Shown: positions 17,627 through 28,090, numbered from the stretch's first letter. The stretch: 64,000 nt of DNA from an uncultured Methanobrevibacter sp. (GCF_934746965.1 NZ_CAKVFS010000005.1:62001-126000), one strand, 5' to 3'. A program made the numbers and translations. Notes: generated from the letters alone by a model not told the origin.

Positions 17627-18328
17627 ATGAGAATAGGATTTGCATTTACTGGAGCAGGTCATTTACTTAATGAGTCTGTTCAATTAGCTGAAAAACTAGC
17701 TAAAAATCATGAATTAACCATATTTTTATCTGGTGCTGCTGAAGATGTTTTAAAAATGTATGGTCTTTATGAGAGAGTAGTTAATTTAACTGGTGGAAAG
17801 TATAGAGAATTAGCTACAGATAAAACTCAAAAATTTAGCTACCCAATTACTGGAAGACTTTCTCTAGGTAAGTATGATTTACTAATTGTAACTCCAGCTA
17901 CTGCTAATACAGTTGCAAAAATTGTTCATGGTATTTCAGATACATTAGTTACAAATGCAGTTGCTCAAGCTGGAAAAGGGGCTGTTAAAACACTTATGGT
18001 TCCAGTAGATGTTCATCCAGGTCCTATTGACACAGTTTTACCTTCAAAAATGGAAGTTTCTAAATGTGAAGATTGTAAAGATTGTGTTGCATCATTAGTA
18101 TGTAATCAAGGTGCAATTATTCCACATAAAGAAATTGATTTATTGAAGTGTATTGGATGTGGACTTTGTAAGAATACATGTCCAAATGATGCAATATCTG
18201 AAGGTAAAATAATAACTATGTATATGAGAGATATTGATATTGAAAATACTAAAAAATTATCTGGTATTGAAAATATTAAGATCTTTGAAAGTCCTAATGA
18301 AATATTGGACTTTTTAAAAAATTATTAG
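17627..18328 (+). CDS. Flavoprotein fused to a 2[4Fe-4S] ferredoxin, dihydromethanopterin reductase (acceptor)-like
   Basis: Residues 1-140 form an HFCD-type flavoprotein (FAFTGAGHLL at the start, TPATANTVAKI near 88), and residues 145-190 a ferredoxin-like part with CEDCKDC and CIGCGLCKNTCP. This layout matches archaeal dihydromethanopterin reductase of the DmrX kind, which reduces dihydromethanopterin in cofactor synthesis. Placement directly after glyA, whose product uses the reduced cofactor, supports that. Electron donor and exact substrate cannot be read here. Its stop overlaps the convergent DUF192 gene by 4 bases. Confidence 0.75.
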   Translation: MRIGFAFTGAGHLLNESVQLAEKLAKNHELTIFLSGAAEDVLKMYGLYERVVNLTGGKYRELATDKTQKFSYPITGRLSLGKYDLLIVTPATANTVAKIVHGISDTLVTNAVAQAGKGAVKTLMVPVDVHPGPIDTVLPSKMEVSKCEDCKDCVASLVCNQGAIIPHKEIDLLKCIGCGLCKNTCPNDAISEGKIITMYMRDIDIENTKKLSGIENIKIFESPNEILDFLKNY

Positions 18329-18699
18329 ATGAATTTAATTTCATCTCCTTTTTTTAATTTATTTTTCATTTTGTTTTCTTTAAATTCAATTATATATGCT
18401 GATTTTTTTATAGGGGTATATTTGCTCCAGGGTTTTAAGGTTTTAATATCAAAAATTTTTAAATTTTCATCTAAAAAGTACACATCTATGTTAAATTTCA
18501 TGAAAGATGTATGAATTCCACAACAGAATCTATTTTTTGTATTTGTAATAAAAACTAATCCGTAATCAATATTTTTTTTAAACATTAAACCTTTCAATCG
18601 CTTAAAATAGTTATCTGCAAATTTAAGTTTTATAAAAATTGTTTTATGAGTTGTTTTATTATATATTCCTTTTTTCATTAGCTTAAATTTCAGTTTCAT
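18325..18699 (-). CDS. DUF192 family protein
   Basis: A small basic protein of 124 residues with the DUF192 pattern: RLKGLMFKK, a polar HTSFMKFNIDVYFLD segment, and LKPW near the C-terminal third. The family has no settled function, and members often carry signal peptides; this one has none obvious. It runs toward the flavoprotein gene and the two share their last 4 bases. It has no partner gene on this strand. Confidence 0.7.
   Translation of the reverse strand: MKLKFKLMKKGIYNKTTHKTIFIKLKFADNYFKRLKGLMFKKNIDYGLVFITNTKNRFCCGIHTSFMKFNIDVYFLDENLKIFDIKTLKPWSKYTPIKKSAYIIEFKENKMKNKLKKGDEIKFI
18327..18355 (+). terminator. Terminator hairpin at the end of the glyA-flavoprotein operon
   Basis: AGATGAA-TTTAAT-TTCATCT, a 7-bp stem, starts in the flavoprotein stop codon and is followed by CC and seven T. 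It lies inside the 3' end of the convergent DUF192 gene. Confidence 0.6.
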
Positions 18700-18879
18700 T
18701 CTTTTTAAGTTTTTAGAATCTCTTTGAAAATTTTTGATTTTAATTTAAGAAATTTAGTTTAAATGATAAAACTTTTTTTTTAAAGCTGTTTTTTTCTATT
18801 TTCTTAAAAAATCCCATAACATTTATTTATTAATTAAACTAAAAAAATATAATATAAATAACTGATATGTGTTGATAAA

Positions 18880-20085
18880 ATGAGAAACATAATTGTAAAA
18901 GAATTAAATCAAACTTACATTGAAGATATCGATATTGAAATCGTTGAAAGAAAAGGTATAGGTCACCCAGATAGTATTAGTGATGGTATTGGTGAAACTG
19001 TAAGTGAAGCTTTATGTAAAATGTATATGGATGAACTTGGTGGAGTTCTTCACCATAACACTGATGAAGTTCAGATTACTGCAGGTGAATCTAATCCGGT
19101 ATTTGGTGGAGGTAAACTCTTAAAACCTATTGATATCTTATTGACTGGTAGGGGAGTTTCAGAATATGATGGAGTTAAATTCCCTCTTGATAGAGTAGCT
19201 ATTGAAGCAGCTAAAAACTTCTTAGATGATACTATTATTAATTTAGATGTTGAGTTAGATACTGTTGTTGAATGTAAAATTGGTCATGGTTCTGGAGATT
19301 TAGTAGATGTATTTAAAAGAGAAGGTGCACCTTCTTCAAATGATACCTCTTTTGGTGTAGGTTATGCTCCATTTTCTGAAACTGAAACTTTAGTTAAAGC
19401 TACTGAAGAATTATTAAATTCTAAAGATTTCAAAGCTAAACATCCTGCTGTTGGTGAAGATATTAAAGTAATGGGATTAAGAGAAGGGGAAAAAATTACT
19501 TTAACTATTGGTTGTGCAATGGTTTCAAAATTTGTTGCTGATAGAGATGAATATATTTCTGTTCGTGAAGAATTAAAAGATATTGTAGCAGACCTTGCAA
19601 CTAAATATACAAATAGGGAAGTTGAAGTATTTGTTAACACTGCAGATAATGATGATGCAACTGATGAATCTGGTTACTATTTAACTGTAACTGGTACTTC
19701 TGCTGAAATGGGTGATGATGGTTCTGTAGGTAGAGGAAACAGGGCTAATGGTTTAATTACTCCATGCAGACCTATGTCTATGGAAGCTAGTTCTGGTAAA
19801 AACCCAATTAATCACGTAGGTAAAATTTATAATATTTTATCTAATGAAATAGCTAAAGATGTTATTGAAAATGTTGAAGGAATCAAACAAATGAATGTCA
19901 TGATTTTAAGCCAAATTGGTAAACCTATTGATCAACCAAAAGCAGCTTCTACTCAAGTTATTTTAGATGATGGTGTTAAACTTGAAGATGTTGATAAAAA
20001 AGTAGAACAAATTGTTGATAGGTGGCTTGAAGATATATCAATTATTACAGAAAATGTTGTTCAAGGAAAAACAAGAACCTTTTAG
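18880..20085 (+). CDS. mat: S-adenosylmethionine synthetase, archaeal type
   Basis: The archaeal methionine adenosyltransferase makes S-adenosylmethionine from methionine and ATP; it is nearly unrelated in sequence to the bacterial MetK. The 401-residue length is typical. Recognisable stretches are ERKGIGHPDSISDG at the N-terminus, GGGKLLKPID, GSGDLVDVF, and GSVGRGNRANGLI. The gene stands alone, with a TATA-like AATATAATATAAAT about 30 bases upstream and a terminator downstream. Confidence 0.95.
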   Translation: MRNIIVKELNQTYIEDIDIEIVERKGIGHPDSISDGIGETVSEALCKMYMDELGGVLHHNTDEVQITAGESNPVFGGGKLLKPIDILLTGRGVSEYDGVKFPLDRVAIEAAKNFLDDTIINLDVELDTVVECKIGHGSGDLVDVFKREGAPSSNDTSFGVGYAPFSETETLVKATEELLNSKDFKAKHPAVGEDIKVMGLREGEKITLTIGCAMVSKFVADRDEYISVREELKDIVADLATKYTNREVEVFVNTADNDDATDESGYYLTVTGTSAEMGDDGSVGRGNRANGLITPCRPMSMEASSGKNPINHVGKIYNILSNEIAKDVIENVEGIKQMNVMILSQIGKPIDQPKAASTQVILDDGVKLEDVDKKVEQIVDRWLEDISIITENVVQGKTRTF

Positions 20086-20104
20086 ATTTTAGGTATAATT
20101 TAAT

Positions 20105-20122
20105 CATAGTCTCATGACTATG
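20105..20122. repeat. Short perfect inverted repeat after mat
   Basis: CATAGTC-TCAT-GACTATG, 7-base arms with a 4-base loop, lies 20 bases after the mat stop and before the stronger terminator hairpin. It may help end or protect the transcript. Confidence 0.4.
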
Positions 20123-20157
20123 TATTAAGTTTCCTTTCTCGTTTTTTCAACTAAATT

Positions 20158-20190
20158 AAATCTCTATTCTTTAGAGATTTTTATTTTTTT
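20158..20190 (+). terminator. Terminator of mat
   Basis: AAATCTCTA-TTCTT-TAGAGATTT, a perfect 9-bp stem, followed by T, TA and a run of T. It lies midway between mat and ileS, leaving about 60 bases for the ileS promoter and leader. Confidence 0.75.
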
Positions 20191-20250
20191 TTAAATATAA
20201 ATTCAACACAATATATCAATTAATTTCTTATTAATATAGGGAGAATTAAC

Positions 20251-23200
20251 ATGCCAATAAAAGAGGCAGACAAATCATATGATCATAAAAAAATAGAAAA
20301 AAAGATTCAAAACTTCTGGATAGAAGGAGATACTTTTTCTAAAGTAAATAAACTTAGAGCTAATGGTCCTCAGTATTCTTTTTTAGATGGACCTCCATAT
20401 TGTAGTGGTAAAATACATTTAGGAACTGCTTGGAATAAAGTTATTAAAGATTCTTACTTACGTTATAAAAGTATGAATGGATTTAGCTTAAGGAGACAAG
20501 CTGGATGGGATATGCATGGTCTTCCAATTGAACACAAAGTGGAAGAACTAATGGGTATTAAAAGTAAACAAGAAATTGAAGAAAATATTGGAATAGCTAA
20601 ATTCGTTGATAAATGTAAAGAATTTGCAATAGATAACAAATTAGCTATGGAAAAAGAATTTGATGATTTAGGTGTTTGGATGGATTGGGATGATCCATAC
20701 ATGACTTTAGATCCTAAATACATGGAATCTGCATGGTGGACTTTAAAAAGAGCTAATGAACAAAATTTACTTGTAAATGATAAAAGGGTAATTAGCTGGT
20801 GTCCTCATTGTGAAACAGCATTAGCTGCAGCAGAAATTGACTATGAAGAAAAAGTAGATCCATCTATATTTGTTAAATTCCCAGTTAAAACTCCAATATT
20901 GGAAGATAATGATTTACCAGAATATTTCTTAGTATGGACAACAACTCCATGGACTCTTCCTGCAAACCTTGCTATCTGTGCAAATCCTGAATTTGATTAT
21001 GCATTTGTTAAAATTAATGGAGAAATTTTACTTCTTGCTCAAAACTTAGTGGAAACAGTTTTAGGACCTGCTACTATTGTACATAAAACTAAAATCCCTG
21101 CTGAAAATGAGGATGAAGAAGATAAAATTATAAAAGAAACTGAAGTTGTTTATGAAATTGTTAAAGTTGTTAAAGGTGAAACTTTACTTCATAAGTCCTA
21201 CATTTATCCATTAAATGATGAAGTTTCAATTCATAATGAATTTGATAAAAAAGAAAATGTTCATACAATCTTACCTGGAGATCATGTAGAACTTGGTGAA
21301 GGTACTGGATTTGTACATACTGCACCAGGTCATGGTCCAGACGATTTTGAAGTAGGTAAAACTTATGATTTACCAATTTTCTGCCCTGTTGATGAAAGTG
21401 GTAACTTCACTGATGATGCAGGTAAATATGCAGGTAAGTTCTGTAAATATTTAAATGATGAAATCATAGAAAATCTACAATCTAAAGGTTTAATGTATAG
21501 AAATGAAACAATAGAACACAGATATGGTGTATGTTGGAGATGTAAAACACCTATTATATATTTAGCTACTAAACAATGGTTCTTAAAAGTAACTGACATT
21601 AAACAAAAAATGCTTGATGAGATTGATAAAGTAGAATGGGTTCCACAATGGGCAGGTCAAGGTAGATTCAGAGATTGGGTAGACAATGCTAAAGATTGGA
21701 CTATTTCAAGACAAAGATATTGGGGTATTCCAATTCCTATTTGGGAATGTCCTGATTGTGGTGAATTAAAAGTAATAGGTTCTGTAGAGGAATTAAAACA
21801 AGAAGCATTAAATGATATTTCTGTTGGGGATGATGAACTTGTTCACAGACCTTATGTTGATGAAATTACTATGGAATGTGATAAATGTGGAGCACAAGTA
21901 AAAAGAATTCCAGATGTTTTAGATGTTTGGATTGATTCTGGAGTAGCTGGATGGGCTTCATTATATTATCCTCAAGAACAAAACAAATTCAATCAATGGT
22001 TCCCATATGACTTTATTACAGAGGGGCACGATCAAACTAGAGGTTGGTTCTATTCACAATTAGGTACTGGAGTAATTTCTATGGGGCAAGTACCATATAA
22101 AAAAGTATTAATGCATGGATTTGTTTTAGATGAACATGGTAAAAAAATGAGTAAATCTTTAGGAAATGTTGTATCTCCTGAAGAAGTTATTGAAAAATAT
22201 GGTGCGGATGTATTAAGATTCTATTTATTATGGGCAAGTAAACCATGGGATGATTTAAAATTTGTATGGGATGAATTACTCAATGTAAATAAAATGTTTA
22301 ATATTTTGTGGAATGTATATGTATTCTCAACTACTTACATGTCTTTAGATGAATTTAATCCAACTAACATAACTGAAAATGATATTATTTTAAGAGATGA
22401 GGATAATTGGATTATATCTAGAGCTAATACTTTAGTTAAAGAAGTAGGTGAAGATTTAGAAGAATTATCTTTCCATAAAGCTACAAGAAAAATTAATAAT
22501 TTCATTTTGGAAGATTTAAGTCGTTGGTATGTAAGACTTATTCGTGGAAGAACATGGGTAGAAAGTGATGATCCTGATAAACTTGGAGCTTATTATAGTT
22601 TATATACTGCTCTTTATAAATTAATTTCAGTTTTATGTCCAATAGCTCCTCATGTTTGTGAAGAAATCTATGAAAATCTTGTTAAAGGTGTTGATGAAAA
22701 TGCTCCTGAAAGTATTCACATGCTTGACTGGGGATATGATGAATCTAAAATCAACACAGATTTAGAAAGTAAAATGGATGTTGTAAGGGAAGTAATTGAA
22801 GCATCTGCAAGAGCAAGAGATATAGCTAGATACAAACTTAGGTGGCCAGTATCAGATATTACTATTGTATCTCAAGATGAGGATGTTCTTAAAGCTATTG
22901 AAGAGTTACAAGATATTATCAAGGATCAGTCAAACACTAAAGAAGTATTAACTGCTGTTGAATTTGAAAACTTGTCATTTAATGCAAAACCTAATCTTAA
23001 AACTTTAGGACCTAGACTTAAAGGAGATATGGGTATTGTTAAAAAATATCTTGAAGAAGCAGATGGTAATTTAATCAAAGAAGAATTGGATAATAATGGT
23101 AGTTTCACTGTAGAAACTGATGGAAAATCATTTGAATTATCTGATGGAGATATATTGTTTGATACTGAACTTCCTGATGACTTTGTAAGTTCAGAATTTG

Positions 23201-23523
23201 AATTTGGTAATGTATTTGTAAATACTAATATAACTACAGAAATTAAACAAGAAGCTATGGCTCGTGAACTTATTAGAAGAGTTCAAGACATGAGGAAAGA
23301 TTTAGATTTGGATGTAGAGGCTAATATTGATGCTGTTGTAAGTACTTCTACTGAATTTAAAGAATTAATAATTCCACAATCTGAATTCATTGTTAATGAG
23401 ATTAGGGCTCGTAGTTTAGTTACTTCTGACGGAAAAGAATGTTTAGAAAATGATGATAGCTACATTAAAGAATGGGATATTGAAGGCGAAAAAGTCTGTA
23501 TTTCTATAAAATTGGTACAATAG
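20251..23523 (+). CDS. ileS: Isoleucyl-tRNA synthetase
   Basis: A class I synthetase of 1090 residues that charges tRNA-Ile, with an editing (CP1) insertion in the middle. The ATP-binding signature is KIHLGT near 54-59, the usual archaeal variant of HIGH; MSKSLGN is near 633. Zinc-type Cys pairs include CPDC with CDKC, and CWRC. LVWTTTPWTLPAN near 227 marks the editing domain. The start ATG follows GGGAG. The stop is 9 bases from the purL start, so the two genes are co-transcribed. Confidence 0.95.
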   Translation: MPIKEADKSYDHKKIEKKIQNFWIEGDTFSKVNKLRANGPQYSFLDGPPYCSGKIHLGTAWNKVIKDSYLRYKSMNGFSLRRQAGWDMHGLPIEHKVEELMGIKSKQEIEENIGIAKFVDKCKEFAIDNKLAMEKEFDDLGVWMDWDDPYMTLDPKYMESAWWTLKRANEQNLLVNDKRVISWCPHCETALAAAEIDYEEKVDPSIFVKFPVKTPILEDNDLPEYFLVWTTTPWTLPANLAICANPEFDYAFVKINGEILLLAQNLVETVLGPATIVHKTKIPAENEDEEDKIIKETEVVYEIVKVVKGETLLHKSYIYPLNDEVSIHNEFDKKENVHTILPGDHVELGEGTGFVHTAPGHGPDDFEVGKTYDLPIFCPVDESGNFTDDAGKYAGKFCKYLNDEIIENLQSKGLMYRNETIEHRYGVCWRCKTPIIYLATKQWFLKVTDIKQKMLDEIDKVEWVPQWAGQGRFRDWVDNAKDWTISRQRYWGIPIPIWECPDCGELKVIGSVEELKQEALNDISVGDDELVHRPYVDEITMECDKCGAQVKRIPDVLDVWIDSGVAGWASLYYPQEQNKFNQWFPYDFITEGHDQTRGWFYSQLGTGVISMGQVPYKKVLMHGFVLDEHGKKMSKSLGNVVSPEEVIEKYGADVLRFYLLWASKPWDDLKFVWDELLNVNKMFNILWNVYVFSTTYMSLDEFNPTNITENDIILRDEDNWIISRANTLVKEVGEDLEELSFHKATRKINNFILEDLSRWYVRLIRGRTWVESDDPDKLGAYYSLYTALYKLISVLCPIAPHVCEEIYENLVKGVDENAPESIHMLDWGYDESKINTDLESKMDVVREVIEASARARDIARYKLRWPVSDITIVSQDEDVLKAIEELQDIIKDQSNTKEVLTAVEFENLSFNAKPNLKTLGPRLKGDMGIVKKYLEEADGNLIKEELDNNGSFTVETDGKSFELSDGDILFDTELPDDFVSSEFEFGNVFVNTNITTEIKQEAMARELIRRVQDMRKDLDLDVEANIDAVVSTSTEFKELIIPQSEFIVNEIRARSLVTSDGKECLENDDSYIKEWDIEGEKVCISIKLVQ

Positions 23524-23532
23524 GTGTTTAAA

Positions 23533-25683
23533 ATGACTTTAACTGATTCTGAAATAGAATATATTGAAGGAATCCTTGGTAGGGAAATGAATGAATTGGA
23601 AGAAGGTATGTTGGATGTAATGTTTTCAGAACATTGCTCTTATAAAAGTAGTAGGCCAATTTTAGGTACATTTCCTACTGAAGGAGAAAACATTATATTA
23701 GGTCCTGGAGATGATGCAGGTTTAGTTTCAGTAACTGATAAATATGCATTAGCTGTTGGTATGGAAAGTCATAACCATCCTTCAGCTATTGAACCTTATG
23801 GAGGAGCAGGTACTGGAATTGGAGGAATTTTAAGGGATATCATATCAATGGGTGCAAGACCAATTGCACTTTTAGATTCCTTACGTTTTGGATCTTTAGA
23901 TGATGAAAAATCAAAATATTTATTTGAGCATGTTGTTGAGGGAATTTCTGATTATGGTAATAGGGTAGGAGTTCCGACAGTTGCTGGTGAAGTAGAATTT
24001 GATGATTCATTTAGAACAAATCCTTTAGTTAATGTAATGTGTGTAGGACTTGTTGAAAAAGATAAAATTGTCCGTGGTAAAGCTCCTTATATTGGGGATG
24101 TTTTCTTGTTAATGGGAGGTACCACAGGTCGTGATGGAATTCATGGAGTAACATTTGCATCAGAAGAATTAACTTCTGATAGTGAAACAGAAGACAGGCC
24201 TGCAGTACAAGTAGCTGATCCATTTACTAAAAAAAGAGTATTAGAAGCATCACTTGAAATTTTAGATGAAATTAATGTAAGTGGAGTTAAAGATTTAGGT
24301 GGTGGAGGATTAACTTGTTGTATTTCAGAACTTGTTGATGAATCTGATAATGGAGCACGTGTTGATTTACGTAATATTCCTTTAAGAGAAACTGGAATGA
24401 CTCCTTATGAAATCATGCTTTCAGAATCTCAAGAAAGGATGGTTTTTGTAATTAATCCTAAAGATGTTGAAAAAGCACAAGAAATTTGTGATAAGCATGA
24501 GATTGTATCAGCAGTTATTGGTGAAGTTATTGAAGGAAATAACATGATAATTGATGATGAAGGTTCTCAAATAGCTAATTTACCAACAATTTTATTAGCT
24601 GACCCTCCTTCACTTAATCGTGAGTTAAAAGAAGTAGTTGAAGATACATCAGAAATTAATGTAGAACATCCTCCAATTAAAGATTCTTTACTTAAACTTT
24701 TATCTTCACCGAATATTGCTTCTAAACAATGGGTTTATAAACAATATGACCATGAAGTTCAGGTAAGAACTGTTGTAAAACCTGGTGATGATGCAGCTGT
24801 TTTAAGAATTGATAATGATACAGCTATTGCACTTACAACTGATGCTAATACTATTCATACTAAATTATCTCCATTTGATGGTGGTGCAGGTTGTGTGGCT
24901 GAAGCTATTCGTAATGTAATTTCTATGGGTGCAACTCCTTATGCTGTTGTAGATTGTCTTAATTTTGGAAATCCAGAAACTCCAGAAATATTATGGCAAT
25001 TTAAAAGAACGATTGAAGGAATGTCTCTTGTAGCTGAAAATTTCAATGCTCCTGTTATTAGTGGTAATGTAAGTTTCTACAATGAAACTGAAGGTATTAA
25101 AATCAATCCAACTCCTGCTGTTGGAGTTATTGGTGTTGAAAAAATTGAAAATATCAGAACAATGGACTTTAAAAACACTGGGGATAAAATTCTTTTAATC
25201 GGTACAACTTACGATGAAATATGTGGTTCTGAATATCATAGAACTATTCATAATATTGAAAAAGGTAGGGCTCCAAGAATCAGAATTGAAGATGAATTAG
25301 CTAATGGTAAAACTATTCTAAAATTACTTGATGAGGATTCATCTAAAGATATAACTGCAGTTCATGATGTATCTAATGGGGGATTAGCTGTTGCACTTTC
25401 AGAAATGGTTATGAAAGGTAATATTGGTTGTGAAATAGATTTAGATTCTGTTCCTGTTTCCGGTGATTTGGAAGAATCCAATTTGATTTATAGTGAATCT
25501 CATGGTAGGTATATTTTAACAGTTAAAGCTGATGCTGTTGATAGAATATTGGATGAAATAGATGTTCCTGTATCTGTTATAGGTGAGGTTAAAGGAAATT
25601 GTTTAATAATTGGAGACAATGAATTTACTATTGATGAATTAAATGATTCTTATCATGGTGTTATTGAAAAATACATGGCTTAA
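23533..25683 (+). CDS. purL: Phosphoribosylformylglycinamidine synthase II
   Basis: The ATP-dependent amidation step of purine synthesis, done with PurQ and PurS, neither of which is seen here. At 716 residues it is the small PurL form. Visible family marks are EHCSYKSS near 38, GPGDDAG near 60, MESHNHPSAIEP near 80, GGTTGRDGIHG near 200, and the second-half repeats KPGDDAAV and HDVSNGGLAVALSE. GGTG right after the ileS stop is the ribosome binding site for ATG 23533; taking that GTG as the start would add three residues. Confidence 0.94.
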   Translation: MTLTDSEIEYIEGILGREMNELEEGMLDVMFSEHCSYKSSRPILGTFPTEGENIILGPGDDAGLVSVTDKYALAVGMESHNHPSAIEPYGGAGTGIGGILRDIISMGARPIALLDSLRFGSLDDEKSKYLFEHVVEGISDYGNRVGVPTVAGEVEFDDSFRTNPLVNVMCVGLVEKDKIVRGKAPYIGDVFLLMGGTTGRDGIHGVTFASEELTSDSETEDRPAVQVADPFTKKRVLEASLEILDEINVSGVKDLGGGGLTCCISELVDESDNGARVDLRNIPLRETGMTPYEIMLSESQERMVFVINPKDVEKAQEICDKHEIVSAVIGEVIEGNNMIIDDEGSQIANLPTILLADPPSLNRELKEVVEDTSEINVEHPPIKDSLLKLLSSPNIASKQWVYKQYDHEVQVRTVVKPGDDAAVLRIDNDTAIALTTDANTIHTKLSPFDGGAGCVAEAIRNVISMGATPYAVVDCLNFGNPETPEILWQFKRTIEGMSLVAENFNAPVISGNVSFYNETEGIKINPTPAVGVIGVEKIENIRTMDFKNTGDKILLIGTTYDEICGSEYHRTIHNIEKGRAPRIRIEDELANGKTILKLLDEDSSKDITAVHDVSNGGLAVALSEMVMKGNIGCEIDLDSVPVSGDLEESNLIYSESHGRYILTVKADAVDRILDEIDVPVSVIGEVKGNCLIIGDNEFTIDELNDSYHGVIEKYMA

Positions 25684-25695
25684 GATGGTGCATGA

Positions 25696-26913
25696 ATGTT
25701 TTTATCTAAATTAGATTCTTTAAAAGATGCTATAAAATTAGTGGAGGATAATCAGAAGGTAATGGATTTTGAGGAAATACCTTTAAAAAATGCTCATAAG
25801 AGAGTATTGGCTGAAGATATTGTCTCTTTCCATAATTCTCCACCTTTTGATAAATCTGCAATGGATGGGTTTGCTCTTAAAGGTCTAAATACTTTTGGAG
25901 CATCACAAAATAATCCAAAACATTTTAAAATTGTCGATTCAATTGGTGCAGGAGATTTTTGTGATAAAACAATAAATGAAAATGAAGCTATTGTAATAGC
26001 TACTGGAGCTCCAGTTCCTGAAGGTGCAGATGCAGTTATCATGAAGGAATATACTACAACTGAAGGTGATGAGTTAACTATTTATAGTCAGGTAACTCCT
26101 GGTGAAAATGTAAGTCCAAAAGCAGAAGATATTAGTAAAGGTGATGTAGTTTTATCTAAAAATACTTTTATTAGGTATCAGGAAATGGGTTTAATAGCTT
26201 CTGCAGGATATAATACAATTAAAGTTTTTAAAAAACCTAAAGTAAAAGTAATTATTACAGGTAATGAACTTGTAGAACCAACTAAAGATGAAATATCTAA
26301 AGCTAAAATAATTAATTCTAATCAGTACACAATCGGGTCAATGCTTGAAGATTGTGGTGTTGTTTTTGATGTTGGTAGAGCTAAAGACAGTTTTGATGAT
26401 GTTAAAAAATCTATTTTAGAGGCATCAAAAGAATATGATGTTATAATGACTACTGGTGGAACCGCTATTAGTAAAGGTGATGTTGTTTTAGATGTTGTTG
26501 AGGATATTGGAAAAGTATTATTCCATGGTGTATCAATAAGGCCTGGAAAACCTATTGGTGCAGGTATTGTCAATGATAAAATGGTATTCACATTTTCAGG
26601 TCAACCAGTTGCAGCTATGACTCAGTTTGATATTTTTGCAAGAAAATATTTATTTAATATGCAAGGTAGAAATTTTGATTTTCATGTTGTTCAAAGGGAG
26701 TCTCTATTAAAAATTCCTTCTCAACTTGGAAGGACAGATTTTATACGTGCATTTTCTGATGATGATTTTGCAAGACATATATTAAATAGAGGTTCTGGTA
26801 TAATTAGGTCTATGGTGGGGGCAAATAGCTACATCATAATAAATGAAAATGATGAAGGATATCAGAAGGGCGATATAGTTGATGTTGTCTTTTTTGATTC
26901 ACTAACTTGGTAA
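25696..26913 (+). CDS. moeA: Molybdopterin molybdenumtransferase MoeA
   Basis: Inserts molybdate (or tungstate) into adenylated molybdopterin. The 405 residues show the MoeA core: PPFDKSAMDGFA near 50, ATGAPVPEGADAVIM near 98, TGNELVEP near 188, and MTTGGTAISKGD followed by GVSIRPGKP and FSGQPVAAM. Methanogens need this cofactor for formylmethanofuran dehydrogenase, the first step of CO2 reduction. GGTG lies 5 bases before the ATG. moaC, for an earlier step of the pathway, is found elsewhere in the window (40599). Confidence 0.93.
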   Translation: MFLSKLDSLKDAIKLVEDNQKVMDFEEIPLKNAHKRVLAEDIVSFHNSPPFDKSAMDGFALKGLNTFGASQNNPKHFKIVDSIGAGDFCDKTINENEAIVIATGAPVPEGADAVIMKEYTTTEGDELTIYSQVTPGENVSPKAEDISKGDVVLSKNTFIRYQEMGLIASAGYNTIKVFKKPKVKVIITGNELVEPTKDEISKAKIINSNQYTIGSMLEDCGVVFDVGRAKDSFDDVKKSILEASKEYDVIMTTGGTAISKGDVVLDVVEDIGKVLFHGVSIRPGKPIGAGIVNDKMVFTFSGQPVAAMTQFDIFARKYLFNMQGRNFDFHVVQRESLLKIPSQLGRTDFIRAFSDDDFARHILNRGSGIIRSMVGANSYIIINENDEGYQKGDIVDVVFFDSLTW

Positions 26914-26929
26914 GTAAAGAGGTAATTTA

Positions 26930-28075
26930 ATGAATGGGATTTATTATTATTTAATAGCTTTCATTGTTATCTGGATATTGGCATTTGGATTAAAAAATAA
27001 ATTAACTAATCATGGTTTTGAAATTCAGTTTCCAATTATAATGTGGAGAACTGAAAAGTTTAAAAATTTCATAAACAAATTGGCTAATTTATGTCCTAGA
27101 TTTTGGAAATGGTTTATGAATATAGGGATTATAATCTCGTATATTGCAATGATATATATTACTTGGACATTAGTTAGTTCATTAAGTTCTATGTTAGAAA
27201 CACCATCAGTTTCTCTTATTATTCCTGGAGTGGAAATGCCAGGTTCTTCAGTTTATGTTCCATTAGGTTATGGATTAATTGCTTTGGCTACAGTTTTAAT
27301 TGTTCATGAATTTTCCCATGGAATACTTGCTATTGTTGAGAAAATAAATGTTAAATCTGTAGGTTTAATGTTATTTGCAATTCTTCCAGGAGCATTCATG
27401 GAACCTGATGAAGATGAAATGAATAGTGCTAAAAAATCATCTAAATTAAGAATTTATGCTGCAGGATCAATGGCTAATATTACATTGGCAGTAATTGCTC
27501 TTTTAATTATTTCAGCTGTGGGGTCTTTTGTTATTCCGTCTACATTTGAAGAACATGGAATTGAAATTGATAGAGTTGTAGGAGATTCTCCAGCAAGTAA
27601 AGTTCTTAAAGAAGGAATGGTTATAGAATATATTGATAATCATAAAGTTAATGACTCAAACAGCTATCTTAATGCTATTGATGATTTTAAACCTGGTCAG
27701 AACATAACTGTTGGTACGAATCAGGGAGATTATTCTTTGGTTTTAGATAAAAATCCAAATAATGATTCTAAAGGATATATGGGTGTTCAAGCAGCCAAAC
27801 ATTATGAATTAAATGATGATGTAGCAGATGTTTATGGTGATTCATTACCATGGATATGGTTTGCAGTGCTTGAATTGTTTAAATGGATAGCTATGTTAAA
27901 CTTAGGTATTGGTTTATTTAATTTACTCCCAATAAAACCATTAGATGGTGGGCACATGTTTGAAACATTACTTAGTTATAAAATCTCAGAGTACTTTTAT
28001 AAACCTATTGTAAATGCATTGTCTCTGGTTTTAGGGATAATTATAGTATTCAGTATAGTTTATGGATTTATATAG
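26930..28075 (+). CDS. Site-2 protease family membrane metalloprotease (M50)
   Basis: An intramembrane zinc protease of 381 residues. The zinc motif is HEFSH (126-130) in a hydrophobic helix, and the second motif is PIKPLDGGH near 334-342. Between them lies a PDZ-like domain (about 205-280: SPASKVLKEGMVIEYID). Six or so membrane helices are predicted by eye. Its substrates are unknown; relatives cut membrane-tethered regulators. It follows moeA by 16 bases but no functional link is evident. Confidence 0.88.
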   Translation: MNGIYYYLIAFIVIWILAFGLKNKLTNHGFEIQFPIIMWRTEKFKNFINKLANLCPRFWKWFMNIGIIISYIAMIYITWTLVSSLSSMLETPSVSLIIPGVEMPGSSVYVPLGYGLIALATVLIVHEFSHGILAIVEKINVKSVGLMLFAILPGAFMEPDEDEMNSAKKSSKLRIYAAGSMANITLAVIALLIISAVGSFVIPSTFEEHGIEIDRVVGDSPASKVLKEGMVIEYIDNHKVNDSNSYLNAIDDFKPGQNITVGTNQGDYSLVLDKNPNNDSKGYMGVQAAKHYELNDDVADVYGDSLPWIWFAVLELFKWIAMLNLGIGLFNLLPIKPLDGGHMFETLLSYKISEYFYKPIVNALSLVLGIIIVFSIVYGFI

Positions 28076-28090
28076 AATCCATTATTATTT

